A DNA stretch of 64,000 bases from UBA2266 sp964406945. Lineage in GTDB: Bacteria > Planctomycetota > Phycisphaerae > Sedimentisphaerales > Anaerobacaceae. Under the pieces are notes generated by a model. The model made no database searches, was not told the DNA's origin, and saw nothing but the letters and a program-made list of their open reading frames with translations. Positions 24,886 through 34,050 of this stretch are shown here, in pieces; the first letter of the stretch is position 1, and each line of letters starts with the position of its first letter. The stretch spans positions 1-64,000 of the forward strand of contig CAYOTO010000004.1 of the NCBI GenBank assembly GCA_964406945.1, written 5' to 3'. Position numbers and translations under genes: made by a program.

Positions 24886-25010
24886 CAAGCCCAATAGTAT
24901 AATTTTTCTGTTTTCTGACGACAGCATAAATGCGGACCGTCATAAACGGATTATCCGGTAAATGCTTGTCGCACTTATACTTAGAGTTGTACCGCGGCCC
25001 TGCAACCTGT

Positions 25011-25050
25011 AAAAAACCGGCAGGAACCCGATTATCCCGGACTCCTGCCG
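25011..25050 (-). terminator. Terminator at the end of the sugar-oxidation locus
   Basis: On the minus strand CGGCAGGA and TCCTGCCG enclose a 17-nt loop and are followed by GGTTTTTT, 35 bp after the permease stop codon. It closes the long minus-strand gene block. Confidence 0.85.
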
Positions 25051-25084
25051 AACATAACCAACAAACACACGAATCTTACGGCCG

Positions 25085-26551
25085 CTACGCACCGGCCTCT
25101 TTTTGCTGCGCCGAACCTTCGGACGCCTCAGCCGGTCCACCGGCCGTTTCGGCAGAAGGCATCCCCAACGTCTTCGACTCCAACCCGGCCTTCGCAAGCA
25201 CGAAGTAAAGAACCGCGCCCACAATAAACGCCACCAGAGGAGCTGCCGGAATATCCGCGATATTAACCAGCGGAGCAATACCGACTAGAAAACCAACGGC
25301 CCACGATATCCAACCGGCGGGATTGAAACCTGCCCGCGGGCCCGCCCACTTTTTCCCTGCCAGAAGATAATCAACCATCATTGCACCACAAATCGGTCCG
25401 AATGATGCACCGATAACCGTAAATACCGCACCGGCCTGACCGGCCCAGCCGGTAACTGCAAGCAGTATACTGACCGCAGTGCCAACACCGACCGAGGCAA
25501 AGGGATTGACTTTCGGTAAAGTCGTCTTGAAACTGTTTGCGGCAATAAAAGAGGAGAAGCACGCCGGCGGGAAAGCTGCGATTACCAGCAACAGACCGAA
25601 TGCCCGGCCGACTTTGTCGGAACCCATCAGAGAGCCCATGAAATTCGCGTCCGCGGTGTTAAGGAAGTAATCACCCCCCAGGCCGAAAGCACCCGCAGCT
25701 ATAAGCAGCGAAGCCCCGCCTGCAAATACAGTCGCAAGCGAAATACCGATCAGGCCGCCCATTTGGACGTTCTTCTGATCGGAGTTGTTCATACCGAAGT
25801 CGGTGCCTGCAGCACCAGCGGTGGCAAAGAAACCGATCACGTAGCTTAGGCACAGCGCTATTACGCCAAACACACCAAGACCGGCTGGAACAGTGCCTTG
25901 AACAAGTTCGGTGGCGTCTGCGTTTGCCGCCTGGCCCGCTGCGACAAATGCCTCGGGATCGAAATCACCGACGCCTCCCAGACTCTTGACAACCAGGATA
26001 ATCAGAATGACCAAAGGTATCGCCGGCAGGAATGTAGCGACTTTTGCTACGTATTGAATACCCTTGAGGCCGACGAATGCGGCGATAGCGGCCCAGAAAA
26101 CAGCTATGATCTTCTGCGCTCCGGGCCCGGCATCAAGAAACTGCGCCAGCAACAGTGATGAGAAGAACGCATTAACACCGAGCCAGCCAAACTGCAGCAA
26201 GCCCATCAGAAAGCCCGGCATTATAAATCCGCCCTGGGCTCCATAAGTACTCGAGCCGACCACATACAGCGGCAAGCCGGTCTTCATGCCCAGAAGCCCC
26301 GGAACGAGATAAAACAGAAAATGGCACAATAAAGCCGCGGCCACCAGTCCGAGCAACGCCACCAGAATGCCGTGCGAAAGAACTCCGCCGGGTTTGCCGG
26401 CACCCCCGCCGCTGGGCATGTTGGTCCAAAACACGAACCATAACATGATGCCCGCGTAAGTTGGTGCCGTATTCTTGTACCAGGGAGCCCGATTCTCCAT
26501 CGGGTTGGGCTTTGCCATACTTATGTAGTCTGGCAGCGTTCCATTACTCAT
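25085..26551 (-). CDS. NCS1-type permease (cytosine/purine/allantoin family)
   Basis: The 488-residue inner-membrane protein has about twelve hydrophobic helices. Family-like segments are TYAGIMLWFVFWTNMP near the start, LGVNAFFSS, and the C-terminal GFNPAGWISWAVGFLVG, which strongly recalls CodB-type NCS1 permeases. AGGAG stands 8 nt before ATG 26551. It ends with a polar tail and is followed by a terminator. It sits last in the locus, directly after a Gfo/Idh/MocA gene, so its physiological substrate could be unrelated to nucleobases; residues that would fix the substrate cannot be judged by eye. Confidence 0.8.
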   Translation of the reverse strand: MSNGTLPDYISMAKPNPMENRAPWYKNTAPTYAGIMLWFVFWTNMPSGGGAGKPGGVLSHGILVALLGLVAAALLCHFLFYLVPGLLGMKTGLPLYVVGSSTYGAQGGFIMPGFLMGLLQFGWLGVNAFFSSLLLAQFLDAGPGAQKIIAVFWAAIAAFVGLKGIQYVAKVATFLPAIPLVILIILVVKSLGGVGDFDPEAFVAAGQAANADATELVQGTVPAGLGVFGVIALCLSYVIGFFATAGAAGTDFGMNNSDQKNVQMGGLIGISLATVFAGGASLLIAAGAFGLGGDYFLNTADANFMGSLMGSDKVGRAFGLLLVIAAFPPACFSSFIAANSFKTTLPKVNPFASVGVGTAVSILLAVTGWAGQAGAVFTVIGASFGPICGAMMVDYLLAGKKWAGPRAGFNPAGWISWAVGFLVGIAPLVNIADIPAAPLVAFIVGAVLYFVLAKAGLESKTLGMPSAETAGGPAEASEGSAQQKEAGA

Positions 26552-26690
26552 GATACTTCTCCTAACCAAATAGAACACGCTATGAATTGTCGTGCCCGGC
26601 TACTCGCCGGGTAGTCATTATCTGCGCCCTTTTACAACGGCCTCGGCATTCGCGAGGCCGAGGCCTCCGCTTTATCGCCGCATTTACCGC

Positions 26691-27797
26691 TCAATCGGTC
26701 CGAGGAATTTCGACGCGCCGGCCGTCCTGCATAGCCGATTCATGAGCACAAATGCCCGTCATCGTCCAGTTCGCCGCCCTGGCGGCATCTACAGCCGACT
26801 CGCGTCCCTCGACAATCGCACGGACGAACTCGTGAACCATATGCGGATGAGAGCCGCCGTGTCCGGCGCCCTGAATAAAGGAAGTATGCTCGTGCTCTTC
26901 GTCGTAAACGCCGTGGCCGGTGAACGGGGCTATCTCATCCGGAAGCAGGTGCCCGTAATCGGGCACTTCAACCCTTTCGGCGTCCTCGAAGCCCGAATAT
27001 ATCACAGGCCCTTCGCCGGCAATCTGCTCCCACTCGAACGAGAGCTTCGTACCGTAGACGTCAAAGCTTTCTCTGTACTGTCGTATCGTATCGAACAAAG
27101 ACCTGGTTACCTCGCACGCCAGATCGGAGTCTCGCAACTTGACCAGAGCCGTCTCGATCGCAAACGGCGAATTGTACTTTGCCGCATACTCCGGATTGAT
27201 TTGGCCCGAGCCGTAGCATACGACCGATTCGGCGACCGCGTCGGAGATGCGCAACAGAGGACTGACAGCGTGTGTGGCGTAGTGCATCGGCGGAAAACCG
27301 TACCAGTATGCAGGCCAACCCGGCAGACCCATATTCTGCTGATGTGAGCCTCTGAGGAACTGAATCTTACCCAGCTTACCGGTCTCGACCAACTCCTGCG
27401 CATAGAGATATTCGCGACTGTAGACAGCGGTCTCCATCATCATATAGACCTTGCCCGAATCCCGGCGCGCCTTTACGATGTCGAGGCATTCCTGGGTTGT
27501 AGTCGCCATCGGAACGGTGCTTGCCGCGTGTTTACCCGCTTTCAGGGCCGCAACGGTCATCCAGGCGTGGTCGGCAATAGGCGTGACCACATGAATGGCG
27601 TCGATTTCGTCGATGCCGAGCAGATCTTCGAACCGGGTAAATCGCCTCTCGATGCCGAATTCGTCGCCGACCTTGTTGAGGCTCTCTTCATTCCTCTGGC
27701 AGATCGCATAGCATTCGGCATCCGGGTGCTTCTGATAAATCGGAATGAACTCCGCACCGAATCCCAGCCCCACAACAGCTACTTTCACCGGATCCAT
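26691..27797 (-). CDS. Gfo/Idh/MocA oxidoreductase, cytoplasmic, atypical active site
   Basis: The 368 residues begin with an NAD-binding Rossmann segment (VKVAVVGLGFGAEFIP) and no export signal. The usual GKHVxxEKP motif, which supplies the catalytic lysine, is replaced by GKHAASTVPMATT. The downstream Asp-x3-His element is also replaced, with MHYATHAVSPLL at the expected place. A related planctomycete subfamily with a VP motif in place of EKP exists in my memory, but its activity is unknown to me. It sits between the cytochrome b-like gene (33 bp) and the permease (139 bp), and it is the only Gfo/Idh member here without an export signal. Confidence 0.8.
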   Translation of the reverse strand: MDPVKVAVVGLGFGAEFIPIYQKHPDAECYAICQRNEESLNKVGDEFGIERRFTRFEDLLGIDEIDAIHVVTPIADHAWMTVAALKAGKHAASTVPMATTTQECLDIVKARRDSGKVYMMMETAVYSREYLYAQELVETGKLGKIQFLRGSHQQNMGLPGWPAYWYGFPPMHYATHAVSPLLRISDAVAESVVCYGSGQINPEYAAKYNSPFAIETALVKLRDSDLACEVTRSLFDTIRQYRESFDVYGTKLSFEWEQIAGEGPVIYSGFEDAERVEVPDYGHLLPDEIAPFTGHGVYDEEHEHTSFIQGAGHGGSHPHMVHEFVRAIVEGRESAVDAARAANWTMTGICAHESAMQDGRRVEIPRTD

Positions 27798-27829
27798 GGC
27801 TCATTTCTCCCCAGAAATTGAATTCCTTT

Positions 27830-28441
27830 TCAGCCCGCCTTGCGCACTTCGCAAGAGCCGCTCAGGGCCGAATCCTGCTGTTTAGCCTTTGCAAGAATCG
27901 AAAGATATATGTAGATAATCGCCGCGCCCGCAACGACCAGAGCCGTATAACGATGCAAATCCGCCATTACTTCCTGCATGTGCGTGCCGTAAACCGGCAG
28001 CATGCTCAGGACTATGGACATGATCAGCGGCAGCGACAACGCCATTACAATCCAGAATGCGAGCCTGAGACCGAATTCGTGCTCGCCAAAGGGCCGCTTC
28101 TGTCCGGAATCTTCCTTAAGCGACGAATGGCCCGGCCACATCAAAGCGAGAATAGCCACGCAGGCAATGAACGGCGGCGCCGCCGTCGCATGGGCCATCA
28201 GCCAGTAGCCGGAAATCGTCTCTTTCAGCACGAGCTTCGGGAAAAAGCCTGTAAACAGGAGCACGGCAAAGCATGCAATCGCGGCAAGATAAACCAGCAT
28301 GCGAAAACCGGGAATAATGCCAGCGTTTTTCGGCTTTAGAAGGTTCTTTTTCGATGGACTCTTCGGCTTGCTGTATGCAAAGTGGCACACTATGCCGGCA
28401 ACGATAATTATCAAACTCGTAATCGAAACTGTCCGGAACAT
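27830..28441 (-). CDS. Four-to-five-helix membrane protein, cytochrome b-like
   Basis: The 203-residue protein has an N-terminal helix followed by a bundle of four hydrophobic segments. Histidines within or at the ends of helices (H84 in WLMAHATAAPPF, H154 in YGTHMQ, H163 in DLHRYTALVV) are placed as in small di-heme cytochromes b of formate dehydrogenase gamma/b561 type. It follows the heptaheme cytochrome gene by 26 bp, so the two probably form a quinone-linked membrane electron-transfer module. Heme binding is inferred from the histidine positions and neighbourhood, not from a defined motif. Confidence 0.65.
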   Translation of the reverse strand: MFRTVSITSLIIIVAGIVCHFAYSKPKSPSKKNLLKPKNAGIIPGFRMLVYLAAIACFAVLLFTGFFPKLVLKETISGYWLMAHATAAPPFIACVAILALMWPGHSSLKEDSGQKRPFGEHEFGLRLAFWIVMALSLPLIMSIVLSMLPVYGTHMQEVMADLHRYTALVVAGAAIIYIYLSILAKAKQQDSALSGSCEVRKAG

Positions 28442-28467
28442 TCAGATTATTCCTTTACTTTTCGAAG

Positions 28468-30357
28468 TTAATCTTTACCAACAAGCGCCCCTGCCACCAA
28501 ACGCAGAGCCCTTAACACATACAGCAGAACAACCGCACCGATCACCGCCACCGACACCAACGCGACGATTTTAAGTATCGGGCGGAACACAAACGATTGA
28601 GCGAACAGCTTGGTGTAAGTCGGATCGGCATCCTGAAAAGCCATCATTCCAATCGTCTCATCCTCGGATGCGGTCAAAGGACCGTCCACGGCAACCTCTC
28701 CGAAGAAGAAGCCTTCGTCGGTCGAGTGGCAATCCGTGCAATAGCGAACGCCAAGCGACTGACTGGCCGGTCGAACATTATGACCCACGGGCCACATGTA
28801 CGGCTCGGCGGCCTCGTCGTCTTTCGCGACAAGCTTGCCGTCCTTACCCAGACTGTGTATCTTTCCGCCGCAAACGTACACAACCTTATCCTCGTCGCCA
28901 AGACCGGCCTCGGCAAGAAGCCCAAGAGCTTCGACGACTACCTCGTCGTTCATCTCGGGCCAGTCGCCGCTGGCGAAGAATTTCTGTTTTCGCATAAGGT
29001 CGCCGATAGTGTCTGTAACGATCGACACATCGAGCGGGCTTACGCCGTTGGCATCCCGAACGCCCCAGAACGCAGGCCATATGAGTTTATGCGGGGCGAT
29101 TTTGCCGTCGGCCCGTGTGGCCATAACCGGGTACTCAATGTGCGGCAGCGCATCCGGGCTTTTATTAACTGTGCGGGTTCCCAGTGCATGCGCCTGGGAG
29201 TTCTTGACCCGGTAAGTCTTGTCGCCGGGCCAAGGACCGGAATGACATGCGGTACACGTAAGTTTCTCGAAATGAACCGCCGGAATACCGATGTGTTCGG
29301 GCCTGGGAGCGCCAAAACGCCCCGCCTCTACACCATCGCCTTCATGGTCGCCCATATGACAGCCTTCACACGAGCTGTGGGCCGCCAGCGGATTGCCGTG
29401 CTCGCCCTCGTAACCGCGGACTATATCGTGATGAAGGCCGTTGCGGTGGCAGTCCACGCAGGTCATACCCGCCGTCATATGTATGTCCTGGTCGGCTTCC
29501 CATTTCTCATTGCCGTACTTGCTGACATTCATATTCGAATGACAGTAATAACAGCGCTCGGCGGGAACTTCGCGAACGATGTGGAAGAAGACGCGGTTCT
29601 TGTCCTCGAAAACATTCGGAAGATACGTAATCTTCGGAACCTGCGGAATCAGCTTGGGATTTGTGACAATATCCGGCATCATGTAGTCGAACATATCGTC
29701 CATCTTGGACGCCGAACCGCTCATGTGAGCAACGCCCGACGCCGCCGCGGCTGACCAACGGAAGTTTTCACGCCGCATCTGCATGGCATACTCGGCCTGA
29801 TCCTGTCGCGGACTGGCGTTATGACAGCCAAGGCAGTTGATCTCGAGATCGCCCGAAACCATCTGCCTGCCCAGTTCCATAGGATCATCGCTGGGCGCCT
29901 CGCCGACGCCGCCGCCCGGCAGATGCCTGGCAAATTCCTTCGTAAAGCCCCACTTGCTCAATCCGACCTGTGAAGGCTTGAAAACGCCCGGCCAATCACG
30001 GTACGAGAGCGGAACCTGCGTGGCGGTGAGAAGATCCACATAGATCCACGGCTGACCCGGACGACCCGGATCTGCATTCGGGTCCGCCGCGTTAAAATGC
30101 CAGCCGGTTTCGATCTTATCGTAGCTGTGGCAGGCGCCGCAGCTTTCCTTGGTCGAAAACGGCATCGCAGGTTCGTCGTCAGCGGCAATCGGATCCCCCT
30201 CTTCGGTATAAAGGGGGATCAGATGCACGGGTTGAGACCTGCTGCCGTCGCCTTCATCGCCCAGCAGCTTCGTATCTTCTTGCTCGGACTCCGCTGCAAT
30301 GCCCGTAACACAAAGCAGAAGCAGCGCGGCGAGAGTCAAAAACAGTCTTTCTCTCAA
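28468..30357 (-). CDS. Heptaheme c-type cytochrome with C-terminal anchor
   Basis: The 629-residue protein starts with a Sec signal peptide (ALLLLCVTGIAAES). It has seven CXXCH heme-binding motifs: CGACH 73-77, CLGCH 175-179, CYYCH 269-273, CVDCH 300-304, CEGCH 330-334, CTACH 368-372 and CTDCH 540-544. A single hydrophobic helix (about 596-618) near the C-terminus anchors it. The middle four hemes are packed within 104 residues. I do not recognise a catalytic family such as nitrite or tetrathionate reductase with certainty. Its position inside a block of sugar oxidoreductases, next to a cytochrome b-like gene, suggests it moves electrons between the envelope and the quinone pool. Confidence 0.85.
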   Translation of the reverse strand: MRERLFLTLAALLLLCVTGIAAESEQEDTKLLGDEGDGSRSQPVHLIPLYTEEGDPIAADDEPAMPFSTKESCGACHSYDKIETGWHFNAADPNADPGRPGQPWIYVDLLTATQVPLSYRDWPGVFKPSQVGLSKWGFTKEFARHLPGGGVGEAPSDDPMELGRQMVSGDLEINCLGCHNASPRQDQAEYAMQMRRENFRWSAAAASGVAHMSGSASKMDDMFDYMMPDIVTNPKLIPQVPKITYLPNVFEDKNRVFFHIVREVPAERCYYCHSNMNVSKYGNEKWEADQDIHMTAGMTCVDCHRNGLHHDIVRGYEGEHGNPLAAHSSCEGCHMGDHEGDGVEAGRFGAPRPEHIGIPAVHFEKLTCTACHSGPWPGDKTYRVKNSQAHALGTRTVNKSPDALPHIEYPVMATRADGKIAPHKLIWPAFWGVRDANGVSPLDVSIVTDTIGDLMRKQKFFASGDWPEMNDEVVVEALGLLAEAGLGDEDKVVYVCGGKIHSLGKDGKLVAKDDEAAEPYMWPVGHNVRPASQSLGVRYCTDCHSTDEGFFFGEVAVDGPLTASEDETIGMMAFQDADPTYTKLFAQSFVFRPILKIVALVSVAVIGAVVLLYVLRALRLVAGALVGKD

Positions 30358-30427
30358 TGTACCGATCCTTTAGCGATTGAATTCAAATCACAAAGTCAAA
30401 AACACTTGGAACCGAAGTTTCGCGCTG

Positions 30428-31741
30428 TTAGACGTGGAACTCATTCGGCTGATACTCGAGTCTCTTCTGAGCTTCGACAGCCTGGTTCACCTTCAGCACG
30501 GTTACCGCCGTCTCGTAGCCTATCTCGGCCGGGCAGTTGAGCTTATCTTTGCCTCTGATGGTGTTGAAGAAGTTCTCCAGGTGCGGCTGATGATAAGGCT
30601 TATTGCCCATCGTAACCGGAATTTCATACGCCGGGGGAGCAACCGTCTCACGAACGTCAAGCGGTCCGGTCGTTTTCTCAGGCTCTTCTTCCTTCGGCTC
30701 CTTCACCAGGCCAAGGTTCACCCACTTGTCCCACTGCGGAGCGGTAGGCTCACGGTATACCGAACCCCTGCTGGCCGCCTCGGAGATGCTGAGCGTGCCC
30801 TCGTCGCCCATAAAGGTCTCGTAGTAGCCCTGGTTGCTGTTGGTAGTGAGAACCTGGTAGTAGGCCCTGGCAACGCCCTCATCGGTCTCGTACTCGAAAA
30901 TAGTGAGGACCTGATCGTACCACTCGTGCGTGTCCTTGTCGTAGTAGTCCGTTCCGCCGCTGGCGATAACCGAACGCGGGTTGGATCCCAGGAACCATGT
31001 GTAGATATCGATCTGGTGTGAGCCGAGGTCAACGATCGGTCCGCCGCCGAGGCCCTTGTACCATCTCCAGTTTCTGAACTGGTTCATGTTCTTATAGCCG
31101 TATTTTTCCAGCGTCGCCTGGGGAATCTCGGCCGATTTGGGCCAACCCAGAGGCGGCCTGGCTGCACGGTTCCACTGACCGTTGACGGTCGTGATACGGC
31201 CGCACATCTTGGCCTCGCCGAGGATCTTGTTGTAGCAGTGCAGATAACGCGGATTGCTGCGTCGCTGATGGCCGATCTGAAGCAACTTGCCTGTCCTCTT
31301 GGCGGTCTCGACCATCTTCTTGGCGCCTTCCAGCGTATTGCTCATCTCTTTTTCGCAGTAGACGTCCAGGCCCGCTTCGAGGCATGCACAGGCATGTTCA
31401 CTGTGCCAGAAGTCCGGCGTTGCGATAACCACCGCGTCCAGGTCTTTTTCCTTGTCGAGCATTTCCTTGTAGTCGACATAGGCGTTATTTTCATGACGAT
31501 ACTTGCTAAGAAGACGCGAGACTCTCCGCTGGTTGTATGCTTCCCAGATATCGCAGACGGCTTTGAAACGAATGCCCGGAATCTTCAGCATGGCGTTCAT
31601 CAGGACCTGGCCCTCAGCGCCGCAGCCGAGCAGTGCTATGTTGATATCATCACTTGCAGCCCCCATTACATAGGGTGAGAAGGCCAGACTGGCACCGGCC
31701 GCCGCACTCGAACGCAGAAACGTACGTCTGTTCATCTTCAT
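30428..31741 (-). CDS. Exported Gfo/Idh/MocA oxidoreductase
   Basis: The 437-residue protein has a twin-arginine-type signal (MKMNRRTFLRSSAAAGASLA) and a Rossmann domain (INIALLGCGAEGQVL). The catalytic motif is GLDVYCEKEMS, with Glu and Lys kept but Met-type residues in place of the usual proline. The second motif is GGPIVDLGSHQIDIY, with the expected Asp and His. GGAG is 7 nt before ATG 31741. It starts its own transcription unit, since a TTGACA-N16-TAATAA promoter lies between it and the upstream isomerase gene. The cytochrome genes follow 70 bp downstream, so it is the likeliest oxidoreductase to work with them. Confidence 0.9.
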   Translation of the reverse strand: MKMNRRTFLRSSAAAGASLAFSPYVMGAASDDINIALLGCGAEGQVLMNAMLKIPGIRFKAVCDIWEAYNQRRVSRLLSKYRHENNAYVDYKEMLDKEKDLDAVVIATPDFWHSEHACACLEAGLDVYCEKEMSNTLEGAKKMVETAKRTGKLLQIGHQRRSNPRYLHCYNKILGEAKMCGRITTVNGQWNRAARPPLGWPKSAEIPQATLEKYGYKNMNQFRNWRWYKGLGGGPIVDLGSHQIDIYTWFLGSNPRSVIASGGTDYYDKDTHEWYDQVLTIFEYETDEGVARAYYQVLTTNSNQGYYETFMGDEGTLSISEAASRGSVYREPTAPQWDKWVNLGLVKEPKEEEPEKTTGPLDVRETVAPPAYEIPVTMGNKPYHQPHLENFFNTIRGKDKLNCPAEIGYETAVTVLKVNQAVEAQKRLEYQPNEFHV

Positions 31742-31789
31742 CTTTTGACTCCATCTATTTGAATAATACAACGCTAAAGAGAAATTTGA

Positions 31790-31817
31790 TTATTACAGCG
31801 CCGCCGAAATCTGTCAA
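31790..31817 (-). promoter_or_regulatory. Internal promoter of the sugar-oxidation locus
   Basis: On the minus strand TTGACA (31812-31817) and TAATAA (31790-31795) are spaced by 16 bp, with the start codon 49 bp downstream. It would drive the oxidoreductase-cytochrome-permease half separately. Confidence 0.65.
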
Positions 31818-31858
31818 GCCCGCGAAGCCGTTTTTTAATACTGAAAATCAACGCCTCT

Positions 31859-34000
31859 CTACTTCTTCAGAGGCTTCACAACGATATTGCGGTATGCGAC
31901 AGGTCCATGGTTGCCCTGGAACATCAGCGGCCCGGCAGGATGCTCTTTGCCGGTCAGGCCGCCGGGCGTCTGTTGCTCCATTTCGAGGTTCTCGTGGAGC
32001 ACCTGCCCGTTTAGCTCGACTTTGAGGAACTTGGCGTTTCTAACCTTTTTGCCGTTCGCATCGAACTTCGGCGCCTGCCATTCAATCACATACTGCTGCC
32101 ACTGTCCGGGGGCTTTGCATGCATTGACCGGCGGCTTGTGCCCGCCGTAGATCGCGCCCATATCGCCGGAACCCAGCTTTGAGCGTCCGAAGCTGTCCAG
32201 CACCTGGACCTCATACTCGCCCATCACGTAAATGCCGGAATTGGAGCCTTGGGGAACCATGACCTCGACCTCGATGCGGCAATCGCCGAACTTCTCTTTC
32301 GAGTAGAAGTCAAGGCTGTCGCCGTGGTGATCGGCCAGATTGATCATCTCGCCGTCGCCGTCTGTAGAAACCAGTTTCTTGGGATCGTTCGCCAGAGCGG
32401 CTTTGCCCACAGCCCACTTGCTCTTGTCAGGGTTGCCTTTAACCGCCCACCGGCTGAGATCCTTGCCGTTGAATATGACCTGCGCATCGCCGTATTCCCT
32501 GTCCAGACGCTTGACGCGAATATCCTTGAAATCGACGATCATCGGCGGACCGGCGTGAATCTGCAGGGCGATAACGCCTTCACGAATCGAGCCCTTGCGG
32601 TCCTTCGGATCGTTCGGATTAGTGATGCGGTCGTCATCGATCAGCTCCACAGTCTGGAAACCGTTGAGATAGTGCTGAACCTGGTTGCCCCTGCAGATAA
32701 TGTGGTACTCGTTCCAGTCCTTCTCTGTGTAATATCCGGCGTCGATCAGTTCCTGCTTGTCGCCCACGCGTCCGACGACCTTCTTCTGGCCGTCTGTGTC
32801 GATGTGCATCATATCGCCGACGTTCACCAGCCAGCCGCGGCCGCCCTCGTGATACAGGAATCCGACCTTACCCTGGTTGTTCTCGACTTCCGCCTGGTAA
32901 CCGGTAATGCGGTACTTATCGAACTCTTTACTGCGGTACTGAATGCCGCTGTTGCCGTTCTGGATGCGGAACTTGACCTTCAACTCGAAATCCTTGAGTC
33001 TGCCGCCCTGCCAGACCAGGAAGGTATTACCCCTGGCGACCTTTTCCGGTGTTGTCTGGCCGCGGATAAATCCGTCTTTTACCGACCACAGCCGTTGGTC
33101 ACCGGCCCAGCCCGCCAGCGTCTTTCCGTCGAAAATCCACTCCCAATCCGTCTGACCGACCTGGGCCGACAGGCGGTTGAAAGCCGAAACGCATTCGGCG
33201 ATTTCGGGCACGGAATTGAGCCAGTTGTGCTCGTATTCAACCGAGAAGTGCCCTTTAAATCCCTGCTTATTTAACTGCGAAAGAACCGCACCCATATCGG
33301 CCTCGCCGGTGCCCCAGACAACGTCATGAGCATTGCGCTTGCCGAACTCGTTCAGATCCTTGAGGTGCAGACTGATGATCCTTCCTTTGAGCTTTTTGAT
33401 CTGCTCGACCGGGTTCAGGCCCGACCGCATCCAGTGGCCCGTATCCGCACAGGCGCCGATGTACTCGCTCCTGCCCTTACATCTTTCCAAAACCGTGTCC
33501 GGGTTCCAGTACGGCGAGGGCTTGGGATGATTGTGCAGAGCCACGTTTATCTTGTATTCCCTGCAAAGCCTGTCAATCAGGTCAAACGCATCATCGGGCG
33601 GCTCGGAAACTATGGTCTTAATGCCCATTTCCTTGGCGAAATTGAACACCTTGCGGCATTCGTCCTCATTGTTGGGCAATCCCACAACGCCGTAATTGAC
33701 CAGCCGCACGCCCGAAGCCTGTAACTTCCTGACGACCGCCTGCCTGGCCTGCGACGACATCGTATGATGAAATGCGGCGTCGCCCATGTCCTTGCTGAGC
33801 TTCTGACCCGGATAGCCTTCGATATACCGCAGCCCCAGACCGGCGGTCTTATCGACCGCCTCGAAGAAAGTGTACCGGTTGAACGTATACGCCTGCATCG
33901 TCAACTTCCAGTCGGCTTCCCAGTCTTGAGGCGTTGCGCCACAGACCAGGGGCGAACATGTAACAAGGGCGATTATTGCCGTTAAAACGAGCTTTTTCAT
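31859..34000 (-). CDS. Exported TIM-barrel isomerase fused to two DUF1080 domains
   Basis: The 713 residues start with a signal peptide (MKKLVLTAIIALVTCSPLVC). Residues 30-285 form a sugar-phosphate-isomerase/epimerase-like TIM barrel with likely metal-binding residues in VSEPPDD (E133), ADTGHWMRSG (D186), ISLHLKDLNEFG (H212) and FSVEYEHNW (E255). Residues 287-510 are one DUF1080 domain (WEWIFDGKTLAGW, NGNSGIQYRS). Residues 512-713 are a second (VIFNGKDLSRW, GSNSGIYVMGEYEVQVLDSFG). DUF1080 proteins cleave 3-keto-glycosides, and barrel enzymes of this type act on the released sugar, so this looks like a two-step catalyst in one chain. It follows the fifth tandem oxidoreductase by 50 bp. Confidence 0.85.
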   Translation of the reverse strand: MKKLVLTAIIALVTCSPLVCGATPQDWEADWKLTMQAYTFNRYTFFEAVDKTAGLGLRYIEGYPGQKLSKDMGDAAFHHTMSSQARQAVVRKLQASGVRLVNYGVVGLPNNEDECRKVFNFAKEMGIKTIVSEPPDDAFDLIDRLCREYKINVALHNHPKPSPYWNPDTVLERCKGRSEYIGACADTGHWMRSGLNPVEQIKKLKGRIISLHLKDLNEFGKRNAHDVVWGTGEADMGAVLSQLNKQGFKGHFSVEYEHNWLNSVPEIAECVSAFNRLSAQVGQTDWEWIFDGKTLAGWAGDQRLWSVKDGFIRGQTTPEKVARGNTFLVWQGGRLKDFELKVKFRIQNGNSGIQYRSKEFDKYRITGYQAEVENNQGKVGFLYHEGGRGWLVNVGDMMHIDTDGQKKVVGRVGDKQELIDAGYYTEKDWNEYHIICRGNQVQHYLNGFQTVELIDDDRITNPNDPKDRKGSIREGVIALQIHAGPPMIVDFKDIRVKRLDREYGDAQVIFNGKDLSRWAVKGNPDKSKWAVGKAALANDPKKLVSTDGDGEMINLADHHGDSLDFYSKEKFGDCRIEVEVMVPQGSNSGIYVMGEYEVQVLDSFGRSKLGSGDMGAIYGGHKPPVNACKAPGQWQQYVIEWQAPKFDANGKKVRNAKFLKVELNGQVLHENLEMEQQTPGGLTGKEHPAGPLMFQGNHGPVAYRNIVVKPLKK

Positions 34001-34050
34001 CTATCTGTCTCCTATCCAAATTGAGATATTTGTAGGCACAGAGACGCTTT

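Noticed and set aside
28597..29754. Plus-strand open frame of 385 codons opposite the heptaheme cytochrome gene.
   Set aside because: It is antisense to the clear cytochrome gene and shows no protein-like motif.
27830..30357. Calling the heptaheme cytochrome a nitrite or tetrathionate reductase.
   Set aside because: The heme count and spacing do not show the special motifs, such as a CXXCK heme, that would support either.
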